A stretch of 11,659 nucleotides of DNA from M0108 sp049654905 (lineage in GTDB: Bacteria > Pseudomonadota > Gammaproteobacteria > Chromatiales > Chromatiaceae): NCBI GenBank assembly GCA_049654905.1, contig JBASIS010000214.1, positions 1-11,659 on the forward strand, written 5' to 3'. This document shows positions 1 to 7,271 of this stretch, piece by piece (position 1 is the first letter of the stretch; every line of letters begins with the position of its first letter). A model generated the notes under the pieces. That model worked only from the letters and a program-made list of their open reading frames with translations, was not told the origin of the DNA and searched no databases. The position numbers were made by a program, and so were the translations under genes.

Positions 1-43
1 TAGTGTGGGGTCTCCCCATGTGAAAGTAGGTCACCGCCAGGAC
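1..43 (+). rRNA. rrf: 5S ribosomal RNA, 3' end (partial)
   Basis: The first ~43 bases match the conserved 3' end of gammaproteobacterial 5S rRNA: a TAGTGTGGGGTCTCCCCATG block followed by GTAGG and CCGCCAGG. E. coli 5S ends the same way, with GTAGGGAACTGCCAGG. Most of the gene lies left of the window. An intrinsic terminator follows within ten bases, so this is the end of an rRNA operon transcribed rightward. The exact mature 3' end is uncertain by a few bases. Confidence 0.93.
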
Positions 44-51
44 CTTTTCTT

Positions 52-84
52 AACCCCGCCTTGTGTCTCAGGGCGGGGTTTTTT
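52..84 (+). terminator. Intrinsic terminator of the rRNA operon
   Basis: AACCCCGCC (52-60) pairs perfectly with GGCGGGGTT (72-80) around an 11-base loop, and six T residues (79-84) follow. This is a textbook rho-independent terminator placed just after the 5S end. The G-rich run at 88-99 (seven G, T, four G) lies outside the hairpin. Confidence 0.93.
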
Positions 85-141
85 CGTGGGGGGGTGGGGA
101 ATTCGGCTTAAGCCTAGACCACTACAATGTTCCAATTAACC

Positions 142-187
142 AAAAGCAACTGCCCAGCCTGGTCCCTGTTGGCTGGGACTGCTGCTT
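142..187 (-). terminator. Probable intrinsic terminator downstream of lon
   Basis: On the minus strand a long imperfect hairpin begins 10 bases after the lon stop. The arm at 187-171 pairs with the arm at 159-143; the GGCTGGG/CCCAGCC core is perfect and the outer AAGCA/TGCTT pairs flank mismatches. Four U residues follow (complement of 142-145). Position and orientation fit a lon terminator. The hairpin is nearly symmetric, so it could also slow rightward transcription leaking from the rRNA operon. Confidence 0.65.
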
Positions 188-196
188 GGTTTAATT

Positions 197-2626
197 CTAA
201 AATAGGAAGGGAACTACATCCTCGAAGCGGCTTGCGAAATGGATGGTCAGTCCCTGACGTACATATTCTGGCACTTCTTCGAACTCCCCCTGGTTGTCGG
301 CCGGCAAGATTATTTCCTTGATTCCGGCCCTGCGCGCGGCGATAAGCTTTTCGCGTATGCCTCCGACGGGGAAGACAGCGCCCGTTAGGGTTATCTCACC
401 GGTCATGGCCAGGCGACGGATGGGTTTGTTTCGCGCCAAGGAAAGCAGTGCGCTGACTAAGGTGATGCCCGCCGAAGGGCCGTCCTTGGGTGTGGCGCCA
501 GCGGGGACGTGGATGTGAATAAAAGCATTCTCGAAATACGCCTGATCGATGCCAAATTGGACCGCATGGCTGACGAGGTATCCGTAGGCGATTTCGGCTG
601 ACTCCTTCATGACATCACCCAGTTGGCCCGTGAGTTTGAAACCTCGCGTAAAACCATGGGTCCTCACCGCCTCGATGGAGAGGGTGGCGCCGCCCATGGC
701 GGTCCACGCCAGCCCGGTGACCACCCCGGGGCCCATCAGCTTGCGCTCGTCGCGGAACATGGGGCTGCCCAGGTATTCCTTGAGCCGATCCTGACCTATC
801 TGGATGGGTTGTTCCACGCCTTCAAGCAACTTCACCGCGCACTTCCGCACGATTTTGCCGATCTGCTTATCAAGGCGGCGTACACCCGCGTCTCGCGCGT
901 AGCCCACGATCACCGCGCGCAGGGTGGCGGCATCGAGGCGTACCGATCGCGCGGGTAGGCCCGCCTTGTCGATCTGACGGGGCAGGAGGAATTTCTTGGC
1001 GATGGCCAGTTTTTCCTCAACGATGTAACCCGACAAGGGAATGATCTCCATGCGATCCGCCAGGGGCCCGGGGATGCTATCCAACTGATTGGCGGTGCAT
1101 ACGAATAACACCTTGGAGAGGTCAAAGCGCAGATCCAGGTAGTGATCAAGAAAGTCCGAATTCTGCTCTGGATCGAGAACCTCAAGCAGAGCCGAAGCCG
1201 GATCGCCGTGATAGGAGGCGCCAATCTTGTCAATCTCGTCGAGCATGATGACCGGGTTAGCAGTGCCCGCATCCTTGACCGCCTGCAGGAATTTGCCCGG
1301 CATGGCGCCAATATAGGTACGACGGTGCCCCTTGATCTCCGCCTCGTCGCGAATACCCCCGACGGAAAATCGGTAGAAACGGCGGCCTAGGGCATCGGCG
1401 ATGGAGCGTCCCACGGAGGTTTTGCCTACCCCGGGTGGGCCCACCAGCATAATGATGGATCCAGCGATCTGGCCTTTGTGAATGCCAACCGCCAGAAATT
1501 CCAGGATGCGGGTCTTGACGTCCTCCAGACCGTAGTGATCCCTATCCAGGATGCGCCGTGCGCGTTTCAGGTCTAACTTATCCTTGGAATAGCGACCCCA
1601 GGGTAGTGTTGTGATCCAATCCAGATAATTCCGGGTAACTGAATATTCCGGCGATCCTGTCTCAAGGATGGCCATCTTCTCCAGTTCCTCATCAACGCGC
1701 TTTTGAGCCTCCTCGGTAAGGGCCAGGGAGGTGAGACGCTCCTTGAATTTGTCCAGTTCCGCCGTGCGGTCATCCTTGGCTAGCCCCAGTTCCTTCTGAA
1801 TGACCTTGAGTTGTTCCTTGAGGAAGAAGTCGCGTTGCTGCTTTTGCATCCGCTCTTCCACCGATTCACGGATTTTTTGCTGGGCTCGGGCCAGGTCCAG
1901 TTCGTTATTGAGCAGGATCAGCACCTTTTCCATGCGTTTGAGCAGATCGACGGCTTCCAGGACCTCCTGAAGTTGTTCCTTGGTGGAGGTTGTCAGACTG
2001 GCGGCAAAGTCGGATAAATGGGAAGGATCATCCGGTCCGAAGCGATCCAGGAAGACTCGCAACTCCTCGACATACAGGGGGTTGAGGGGGAGCAGTTCCT
2101 TGATGGTATTGATAACGGCCATGGCATAGGCCTTGATCTCATCCTGACCGCGCGTGCTGGGCTCCGGCAAGTATTCGACGCGCGCGGAAAAAGGTGCCCG
2201 CCGGGAGATCCAGTTTTCGATACGGAAGCGATGAACGCACTCCACTAACACCTGGAGGTACCCATCCTGTTCATGAACCCGATGGACCCGGCAGGCTGTG
2301 CCGACGGCATGAAACTGCTCGGTAGTAGCCTCCTCGGCCGTATCATTGGTAACCAGGACCACGCCAAGGATCTTGTTATCCGAATCGACTACCGCACGGA
2401 TGGTCTTGGCCCAATGCTTGCCAGACATGAGCAGGGGCACGGCCTGGCCCGGGAAGAAGGGGCGGGCCGCCACGGGCAACAGATGAATGATGCCGGGCAA
2501 TACGTCCTTGACGCGCGCCGGCATGGTCGGCTCCCCTGCCGACGCCTCGGCATCCTGCGGCGATGCCTCGCTCGGCGCGACCTCGTCTGCCGTTAGGTAA
2601 TCCTCTTGATCCGCTGGGTCACTCAT
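197..2626 (-). CDS. lon: ATP-dependent Lon protease (endopeptidase La)
   Basis: Cytosolic AAA+ serine protease that unfolds and degrades damaged and regulatory proteins. The 809 residues give a complete Lon: a substrate-binding LON domain (~45-235), a coiled-coil linker rich in K, E and Q (~236-350), and an AAA+ module with Walker A GPPGVGKT (396-403) and Walker B VIMLDEID (459-466). The C-terminal protease domain has catalytic Ser718 in DGPSAG and Lys760 in the GGIREK motif. The first ~35 residues are an acidic, low-complexity extension (many D, E, A, S, P) before the conserved domain. The ATG lies inside the end of rsmA (8-base overlap), with a modest AGGCGA ribosome site 5 bases upstream, so translation is probably coupled. 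The usual proteobacterial neighbours clpX and hupB are absent. This may therefore be a second Lon of the genome; that is inference. Confidence 0.97.
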   Translation of the reverse strand: MSDPADQEDYLTADEVAPSEASPQDAEASAGEPTMPARVKDVLPGIIHLLPVAARPFFPGQAVPLLMSGKHWAKTIRAVVDSDNKILGVVLVTNDTAEEATTEQFHAVGTACRVHRVHEQDGYLQVLVECVHRFRIENWISRRAPFSARVEYLPEPSTRGQDEIKAYAMAVINTIKELLPLNPLYVEELRVFLDRFGPDDPSHLSDFAASLTTSTKEQLQEVLEAVDLLKRMEKVLILLNNELDLARAQQKIRESVEERMQKQQRDFFLKEQLKVIQKELGLAKDDRTAELDKFKERLTSLALTEEAQKRVDEELEKMAILETGSPEYSVTRNYLDWITTLPWGRYSKDKLDLKRARRILDRDHYGLEDVKTRILEFLAVGIHKGQIAGSIIMLVGPPGVGKTSVGRSIADALGRRFYRFSVGGIRDEAEIKGHRRTYIGAMPGKFLQAVKDAGTANPVIMLDEIDKIGASYHGDPASALLEVLDPEQNSDFLDHYLDLRFDLSKVLFVCTANQLDSIPGPLADRMEIIPLSGYIVEEKLAIAKKFLLPRQIDKAGLPARSVRLDAATLRAVIVGYARDAGVRRLDKQIGKIVRKCAVKLLEGVEQPIQIGQDRLKEYLGSPMFRDERKLMGPGVVTGLAWTAMGGATLSIEAVRTHGFTRGFKLTGQLGDVMKESAEIAYGYLVSHAVQFGIDQAYFENAFIHIHVPAGATPKDGPSAGITLVSALLSLARNKPIRRLAMTGEITLTGAVFPVGGIREKLIAARRAGIKEIILPADNQGEFEEVPEYVRQGLTIHFASRFEDVVPFLF

Positions 2627-3491
2627 CTTTTTCGCCTGATGAAAGTTGATTCAAGATCTGGGTAAGGGCTGAAGAGCCGGTGTTTATAAGCCTACAATTT
2701 TCGGGCGAAGGCGCCCCTTTGCAAGTCAGATTGGCCAGGCAGGCAAAGGTGGAGACCGACAGTTCCTCGGCGCGCTGACCGGGATCAATCCCCAGGATCG
2801 CGAAATCCTCGGCCGTCGCCAAGCCTTTGAGCGTGTTGCGCAAGGTCTTGCGGCGCTGGGCAAAGGCCTGGGTAACCAGACGTTGATGATGACCTTGATC
2901 CTGGAGGGGGAAGGGTGGGGGATCGAGCGGAACCAGACGCAGAAAGGCAGAATCTACCTTAGGTGCTGGAAAAAAGGCCTGGGGCGGAATTTCAAACAGG
3001 GCCTCGGCCTGGCACCAGGTCTGAATCATGACCGAGAGCCGGCCGTAGGTTCGAGAGCCCGGACGGGCGACAATGCGGTCCACCACCTCCTTCTGCAACA
3101 TGAAATGCATGTCCGATATGCAGGGCTTTTGTTCCAGGAAGCGAAAGAGCAGCGGAGTGGAAATGTTGTAGGGCAGATTCCCAGCCAGGCGCAGCTTCTC
3201 CCCGGGTGCCCCCAATTGGCAAAGATCAAAGGTCAGGGCGTCCGCGTTATGTAGGATCAGGTGTCCCAGGGGCGCGCAGGTCCGGGCCAGGGGTTCGATG
3301 AGGTCTCTATCCAGTTCCACCGCATCCAGTTGGCCGGCCGCGCGCAACAAGGCCCGGGTGATGGCGCCGCGCCCTGGGCCTATCTCCACCAGCCTCTCCC
3401 CGGGGCTGGGTGAGATGGCGGCGAGGATGCGGTCGATGACGCCTTGATCCTGGAGAAAGTTCTGGCCGAATCTTTTACGGGGGTGGGGCAT
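2619..3491 (-). CDS. rsmA: 16S rRNA dimethyladenosine transferase RsmA (KsgA)
   Basis: SAM-dependent enzyme that dimethylates the two adjacent adenines near the 3' end of 16S rRNA, a late check in 30S assembly. With the ATG at 3491 the protein has 290 residues. It shows the N-terminal RKRFGQNFL signature (5-13), SAM motif I VEIGPGRGAIT (35-45), the acidic VELDRD segment (58-63), and the catalytic NLPYNIS motif (105-111). FFPAPKVDSA and the QRRKTLRNTL helix follow. An in-frame GTG at 3533 would add 14 residues. I prefer the ATG because homologues begin shortly before RKRFGQN, although neither start has a strong ribosome site. The C-terminus carries ~30 residues beyond the usual family end (CKGAPSPEN onward), overlapping the lon start. 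Position upstream of lon suggests co-transcription. Confidence 0.96.
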   Translation of the reverse strand: MPHPRKRFGQNFLQDQGVIDRILAAISPSPGERLVEIGPGRGAITRALLRAAGQLDAVELDRDLIEPLARTCAPLGHLILHNADALTFDLCQLGAPGEKLRLAGNLPYNISTPLLFRFLEQKPCISDMHFMLQKEVVDRIVARPGSRTYGRLSVMIQTWCQAEALFEIPPQAFFPAPKVDSAFLRLVPLDPPPFPLQDQGHHQRLVTQAFAQRRKTLRNTLKGLATAEDFAILGIDPGQRAEELSVSTFACLANLTCKGAPSPENCRLINTGSSALTQILNQLSSGEKDE

Positions 3492-3625
3492 GAGCGCGTT
3501 GGGAATAGTGTTCGGATAGTAACCAGTCTGCACCCAAATTCATTCATGGGTCCAGTCGATTAGCTCCCCGGTGGCCTGGTCGTCCGCTGGTCGTGGCGGG
3601 AAAAGTCGCGTACCATCTGGATAAT

Positions 3626-3633
3626 GAAGGTGA
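3626..3633 (+). promoter_or_regulatory. Ribosome binding site deciding the start of the CHAD gene
   Basis: GAAGGTGA lies 6 bases before the ATG at 3640. The other in-frame ATG, at 3688, has only a GAGGA 14 bases upstream, which is too far. The site therefore favours the longer protein. Confidence 0.7.
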
Positions 3634-3639
3634 AGCTTC

Positions 3640-5271
3640 ATGATATTCGATCAGCGACAACAACAAACGAGGACGACATATCCATCGATGAATGAATTCG
3701 ATCAGGCCTATCTGGTCCCGGACGGGACCGATCTTCAGGGGATCAAGGACGCCCTCGAGGCGAAATGCCGGATTGGCGAGGATGAACCCCGACACCTGCT
3801 GCGGCGTTTTCACGATACCTTCGACTGGAGCCTGTACCTGGCGGGCGGGATTCTGGAGGAGCGGATCGACGGTCATCAACGCTTCATGATGTGGCGCGAT
3901 CTCAATGACGAGGTCCCTATCTTGGCGTGCGAACTCGAGCGGGACTTGGGTTTCGCCGCCGATTTGCCGCCTGGCCCCGACACCGAACGGTTGGGGCGAC
4001 TGCTGGGAATTCGCCGCCTGCTGCCCCTCTTGGATGTTCATTCCCGGATACTGACCTGGCGCCTTCTTAACGAGGATGACAAGACCGTCGCTCGTCTGGA
4101 ACTGGAGCAGAATCGTTACGACGATCCGGCGCGTGAACGTCAGGGTCCCATCTCTACCCGCCTGCGGCTTCACGCCGTCAAGGGCTACGAAGAGGATTTT
4201 CGCGACACGGCGCGCCTCCTCAACGAAGAGCTTGGTCTGTCCCTGGTCCGCACCGAACTGCTGCTGGAGGCCCTGGCCTCCGCGGGACGCAAGCCCGGTG
4301 ACTACAGTTCCCAACTCAATTTCCGCCTCGATCCCGATCGTCGCGCGGACGCCACGACCAAAGAGATCCTGCTCCACCTGCTCAACACCATTGAGGTCAA
4401 TGTCCCCGGCACGCGCGATAATCTGGACTCCGAATTTCTACATGATTTGCGCGTGGCCGTGCGCCGCACCCGTTCAGCCCTGACCCAGATCAAGGATGTA
4501 TTTGCCCCGGATGTCGTCGAGCAATATAAGGATGCCTTCGGCTGGATTGGCGAGTTCACGGGCCCCGTGCGCGACCTGGACGTCTATCTGCTCGATTTCA
4601 ACGCCTATCAGGGATGCCTGCCAGAACCCCTGCGGCCCCATCTGGAACCCCTGCGCGACTTCATCCACGCCCATTATGGCGAGGAACAGAAGGCCTTGGT
4701 GGAGCACCTGGATTCCAAGCGTTTCCGGAATTTGCTGCGCGACTGGCGGGCCTTCCTGGAGGCCCCGGTCCCCGAAAGCTCCGTGGTGCCGAACGCCATG
4801 CGTCCGGTGATGGCGGTCGCGAATGACCGCATCTGGACCATGTACCGGCGGGTACGCAAGGAGGGGCGGGCCATGACCCCCGCCTCGCCGGCGGAGGACA
4901 TGCATGAGCTACGGAAAAGCTGCAAAAAGCTGCGCTACCTGATCGAGTTCTTCGACAGCCTCTATCCGAAACAGGAGGTGCGTCAACTGGTGAAACTCCT
5001 CAAGGTACTGCTGGATAATCTTGGCAAGTTCCAGGACCTGGCGGTCCAGGCCGACCACCTGCGCGAGATGGCCCAGCGCATGCGCGACGAGGATGGGGCC
5101 AGTACCGACACTCTGCTTACCATGGGCATCCTGGTGGGGGACCTGCTGGAACATCAGCACCGGGCTCGGGAGGAATTTGCCCAGATCTTCGCCAGTTTCG
5201 ATAGCGAAGACCACCAGGGACTGTTTAAGTCCCTGTTTGATGAACAGAAGCGGCAGGGGAAGGACGCATGA
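3640..5271 (+). CDS. CHAD-domain protein with degenerate CYTH-like N-terminus
   Basis: A 543-residue soluble protein with no signal peptide or membrane segment. The C-terminal half (~235-520) is a CHAD domain: an alpha-helical fold with paired basic helices, here HDLRVAVRRTR (268-278) and HELRKSCKKLRYLIEFF (422-438), plus GPVRDLDVYL (308-317) and LGKFQDLAVQADHL (461-474). CHAD domains are known to bind polyphosphate through the conserved His, Arg and Lys. The N-terminal half (~18-215) has the spacing of a CYTH/triphosphate tunnel domain (FHDTFDWSLYLAGGILEER, later ARLELEQNRY), but I find no ExExK signature, so triphosphatase activity is unlikely. The stop overlaps the next start as ATGA, so it is coupled to a ParA-type ATPase. 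Family assignment of the CHAD half is firm; the CYTH call is tentative. The inferred role is a polyphosphate-granule protein or adaptor. Confidence 0.9.
   Translation: MIFDQRQQQTRTTYPSMNEFDQAYLVPDGTDLQGIKDALEAKCRIGEDEPRHLLRRFHDTFDWSLYLAGGILEERIDGHQRFMMWRDLNDEVPILACELERDLGFAADLPPGPDTERLGRLLGIRRLLPLLDVHSRILTWRLLNEDDKTVARLELEQNRYDDPARERQGPISTRLRLHAVKGYEEDFRDTARLLNEELGLSLVRTELLLEALASAGRKPGDYSSQLNFRLDPDRRADATTKEILLHLLNTIEVNVPGTRDNLDSEFLHDLRVAVRRTRSALTQIKDVFAPDVVEQYKDAFGWIGEFTGPVRDLDVYLLDFNAYQGCLPEPLRPHLEPLRDFIHAHYGEEQKALVEHLDSKRFRNLLRDWRAFLEAPVPESSVVPNAMRPVMAVANDRIWTMYRRVRKEGRAMTPASPAEDMHELRKSCKKLRYLIEFFDSLYPKQEVRQLVKLLKVLLDNLGKFQDLAVQADHLREMAQRMRDEDGASTDTLLTMGILVGDLLEHQHRAREEFAQIFASFDSEDHQGLFKSLFDEQKRQGKDA
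5255..5264 (+). promoter_or_regulatory. Ribosome binding site of the ParA-like gene
   Basis: AGGGGAAGGA lies inside the end of the CHAD gene, a few bases before the ATG at 5268. It is one of the strongest Shine-Dalgarno matches in the window. It suggests the ATPase can initiate well on its own, in addition to coupling through the ATGA overlap. Confidence 0.7.
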
Positions 5272-6044
5272 AGATCATCGCTTCGTACAATATCAAGGGT
5301 GGTGTTGGCAAGACGGCGACGGCGGTCAATCTGGCCTATCTGTCGGCCAGGGAGGGTTACCGCACCCTGATCTGGGATCTGGACCCGCAGGGGGCCGCAA
5401 CCTATTATTTTCGTGTCAAGCCTAAGGTCAAGGGCGGTACCAAGGCCCTGGTGAGTGGCCATCAAGATCTTGACGACCTGGTGAAGGGCACGGATTTCGA
5501 GCGACTGGACCTCTTGCCCGCGGATTTCTCCTACCGCAACATGGACTTGTTGCTGGAAGACAATAAGCGTCCGACCAAGCAGTTACAAAAATTACTCGCC
5601 CCCATGGCGATCGCCTACGATTATGTTTTCCTGGATTGTCCGCCGAGCATCTCGCTGGTCTCTGAGAATGTCTTTCGCGCCAGTCACGCCCTTTTGGTGC
5701 CCATGATCCCGACCACCTTGTCGGCACGTACCCTGGCGCAATTGCAGGACTTCCTGGAGGGTCACGATGGCCTTGGCAAGACTAACCTCATGCCCTTCTT
5801 CTCCATGGTGGACCGGCGCAAGCATTTGCATTTACACCTGATGGAGAGTCTGCCTGAAAGCTTTCCGAGCTTCCTCAAGACGAGCATTCCCTATGCCACC
5901 GAAGTGGAGCGCATGGGCATCACCCGCATGCCTCTGCCGGCCTATGCCCCGTCCAGCAATCCCGTAACCCGGGCTTACGAGGCACTGTGGCAGGAGATCA
6001 AGGCGGGGATCAAGGGCTCGGCGATTTGGGCAACGGCAGGCTAG
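5268..6044 (+). CDS. Orphan ParA/MinD-family ATPase
   Basis: A 258-residue P-loop ATPase of the ParA/MinD (SIMIBI) class. It has the deviant Walker A KGGVGKT with signature Lys10 and Lys15, the switch segment DLDPQGAAT (37-45), Walker B YVFLDCPPS (119-127), and the late SMVDRRKHLH segment (179-188) typical of ParA. Family members dimerise with ATP, bind DNA non-specifically, and move cargo when a partner stimulates hydrolysis. There is no N-terminal helix-turn-helix extension and no ParB gene nearby, so this is not the chromosomal or a plasmid partition ParA. I see no C-terminal amphipathic membrane helix of MinD type. It overlaps the CHAD gene by ATGA. That makes the CHAD protein the obvious candidate cargo or adaptor, by analogy with McdA for carboxysomes. 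Function is inferred; family is certain. Confidence 0.92.
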   Translation: MKIIASYNIKGGVGKTATAVNLAYLSAREGYRTLIWDLDPQGAATYYFRVKPKVKGGTKALVSGHQDLDDLVKGTDFERLDLLPADFSYRNMDLLLEDNKRPTKQLQKLLAPMAIAYDYVFLDCPPSISLVSENVFRASHALLVPMIPTTLSARTLAQLQDFLEGHDGLGKTNLMPFFSMVDRRKHLHLHLMESLPESFPSFLKTSIPYATEVERMGITRMPLPAYAPSSNPVTRAYEALWQEIKAGIKGSAIWATAG

Positions 6045-6083
6045 GGCGCGAGGCCCTGACCGGCACCGATGGCACCCGAGCCA

Positions 6084-6920
6084 TCAACCCAGGGACCCTA
6101 AATACTCGTCCACCGCGCGGTCGGGACAGATCTGACCCTGGCGCACGGCCTCCCCGTAGCGTTGGTGCCAGCCGTTAATCAGAGGCCTGGCCCGCAGCCA
6201 CTCGGCATGGACGATGCGGGCCAGGGGGCCGCCCCGGTCGAGAAAGCCACTGTCCGCGAAGGCTCGCCCGGCCGCGGCGCGATCATAGTCCAGGCGGATG
6301 ATGCGGGTATGCCAGCGGCCATGGCGCCATTCCAGTTGGCCATAGCTGGCCCGGGGGTCGCCGTCGAAGGGCGAGCCGACGGAGCCTACGTTGAGGATGT
6401 CGATACCCTGAAATTGGCGGGTCAAGGGCCGGTGGGTGTGGCCCGTCACGAAGAGGTTCACGTCAAGGGGCACCTTGGCCGGGAGATCGGCGTCCTGGGT
6501 TCGCGCCGAGATGCCATCGCGGTTGCCGAGGAGGGTGCCGTGGGTGATATGCACCCAGCCCCGCCCTGGTTCGGCCTCGAAGCAAAGATGGTCTGGCCAA
6601 TCGGCCAGCCAATGCTCGGTTCCCGCTATCTGGTTACAGGTGAAGTCCGCGAGGGCACGCAGGCGGGCGTCGATGGGGTCCAGGGGTGGTTCGCGTCCAC
6701 AGCGCAGGACCCAGACCTCGTGGTTGCCGAGAATAGGCAGCCAGCCCTGATCCTGACGCAATTCCTGGAAGAGCTTCAGGCAGGTGTCGCTGGTGGGGCC
6801 GCGATTGATGAGATCGCCGGCCATGACGACCAGTTCCGGATTCCAGCCCTGGATATGGGCGACACAGGTCTCCATGGCTGGGAGATTGGCCTGAACGTCG
6901 GAAAATACCGCGACCCTCAT
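6084..6920 (-). CDS. Calcineurin-like metallophosphoesterase
   Basis: A 278-residue cytosolic protein of the metallophosphoesterase superfamily (YfcE/ApaH/Icc-like). Visible blocks are FSDVQAN (6-12), GDLINRGP (35-42), GNHE (65-68), HITHG (124-128) and VTGHTHRP (158-165), then NVGSVGSPFDGDPRASY, a typical closing motif of the COG0639-like branch. The first block normally reads D-x-H. Here residue 10 is Gln (codon CAG), so one expected metal ligand is replaced while the others remain. The last ~70 residues are an extra C-terminal helical segment. The start is set by ATGA overlap with the thiamine-binding gene upstream, with an AGGGGA ribosome site 9 bases before it. The substrate cannot be read from sequence; phosphoesters or nucleotides are possible. 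Confidence 0.88.
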   Translation of the reverse strand: MRVAVFSDVQANLPAMETCVAHIQGWNPELVVMAGDLINRGPTSDTCLKLFQELRQDQGWLPILGNHEVWVLRCGREPPLDPIDARLRALADFTCNQIAGTEHWLADWPDHLCFEAEPGRGWVHITHGTLLGNRDGISARTQDADLPAKVPLDVNLFVTGHTHRPLTRQFQGIDILNVGSVGSPFDGDPRASYGQLEWRHGRWHTRIIRLDYDRAAAGRAFADSGFLDRGGPLARIVHAEWLRARPLINGWHQRYGEAVRQGQICPDRAVDEYLGSLG

Positions 6921-7231
6921 GAGGTTAGGTCCCCTATGAGGGCGTTAACCCGCGCCACCTTGGCGTCGAGCCGCCCCAGGGGGCCATCCCGCATATCCAG
7001 TCTGGCCGTGGCATAGACCCGCCTGCAGCCTTGTGCAGCCAACACTTGGTGGGCGCGGGCGATCAGGGCCAGGGCGGACTCCAGATCCTCGGTCTCGACG
7101 AGGGTGCCCATGGCGCCGAGTTGGTAGGGGTGACCGCTAGCCCGGATCATGGCGACCACGGGGGCGACGAAGGTCCCGACGCTTGCGCCCTGGTCCATGG
7201 GGAAGATGCCGAGGTCGAGAAGGACCGACAT
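6917..7231 (-). CDS. Thiamine-binding protein, MTH1187/DUF77 (YkoF-like) family
   Basis: A small 104-residue cytosolic protein. The pattern fits the MTH1187 family of ferredoxin-like, oligomeric thiamine-binding proteins: an opening beta strand (SVLLDLGIFPMDQGASV), then GHPYQLGAMGTLVE (33-46), an acidic helix, and the closing strand RRVYATARLDMRDGP (70-84). Members are thought to bind or buffer thiamine or its precursors; they are not known to be enzymes. I place the start at 7231, not at the upstream in-frame start at 7456, because the homologous fold begins here and AGAGGT lies 7 bases upstream. The stop overlaps the metallophosphatase start by ATGA, so the two form an operon. The leader contains a compact predicted hairpin, listed separately. 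Confidence 0.82.
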   Translation of the reverse strand: MSVLLDLGIFPMDQGASVGTFVAPVVAMIRASGHPYQLGAMGTLVETEDLESALALIARAHQVLAAQGCRRVYATARLDMRDGPLGRLDAKVARVNALIGDLTS

Positions 7232-7238
7232 GGGTTTT

Positions 7239-7244
7239 ACCTCT
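7239..7244 (-). promoter_or_regulatory. Ribosome binding site deciding the start of the thiamine-binding gene
   Basis: On the minus strand AGAGGT is spaced 7 bases from the ATG at 7231. It supports the 104-residue protein over the 179-residue open frame that begins at 7456. Confidence 0.7.
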
Positions 7245-7271
7245 GGAGACGGATGGTTCATCATTAGCCAT

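Noticed and set aside
86..99. G-rich run as a G-quadruplex
   Set aside because: Only G7 and G4 tracts are present; four separate G-tracts are not available.
3534..3639. Promoter search in the divergent gap between rsmA and the CHAD gene
   Set aside because: GATAAT at 3620-3625 is a good hexamer, but a start from it would fall on the ribosome binding site. No convincing -35 and -10 pair was seen on either strand.
3544..4377. Minus-strand open frame of 277 codons opposite the CHAD gene
   Set aside because: No recognisable motif. It lies fully antisense to a gene with clear CHAD motifs and good ribosome site; long antisense frames are common in GC-rich DNA.
6043..6057. AGGGC/GCCCT hairpin just after the ParA-like gene as a terminator
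   Set aside because: A stem of 5 bp with no T tract. Termination in this convergent gap is unproven.
6162..7016. Plus-strand open frame of 284 codons opposite the metallophosphatase
   Set aside because: Composition rich in G, A and V without domain pattern, while the minus strand shows all metallophosphatase blocks. It is a shadow frame.
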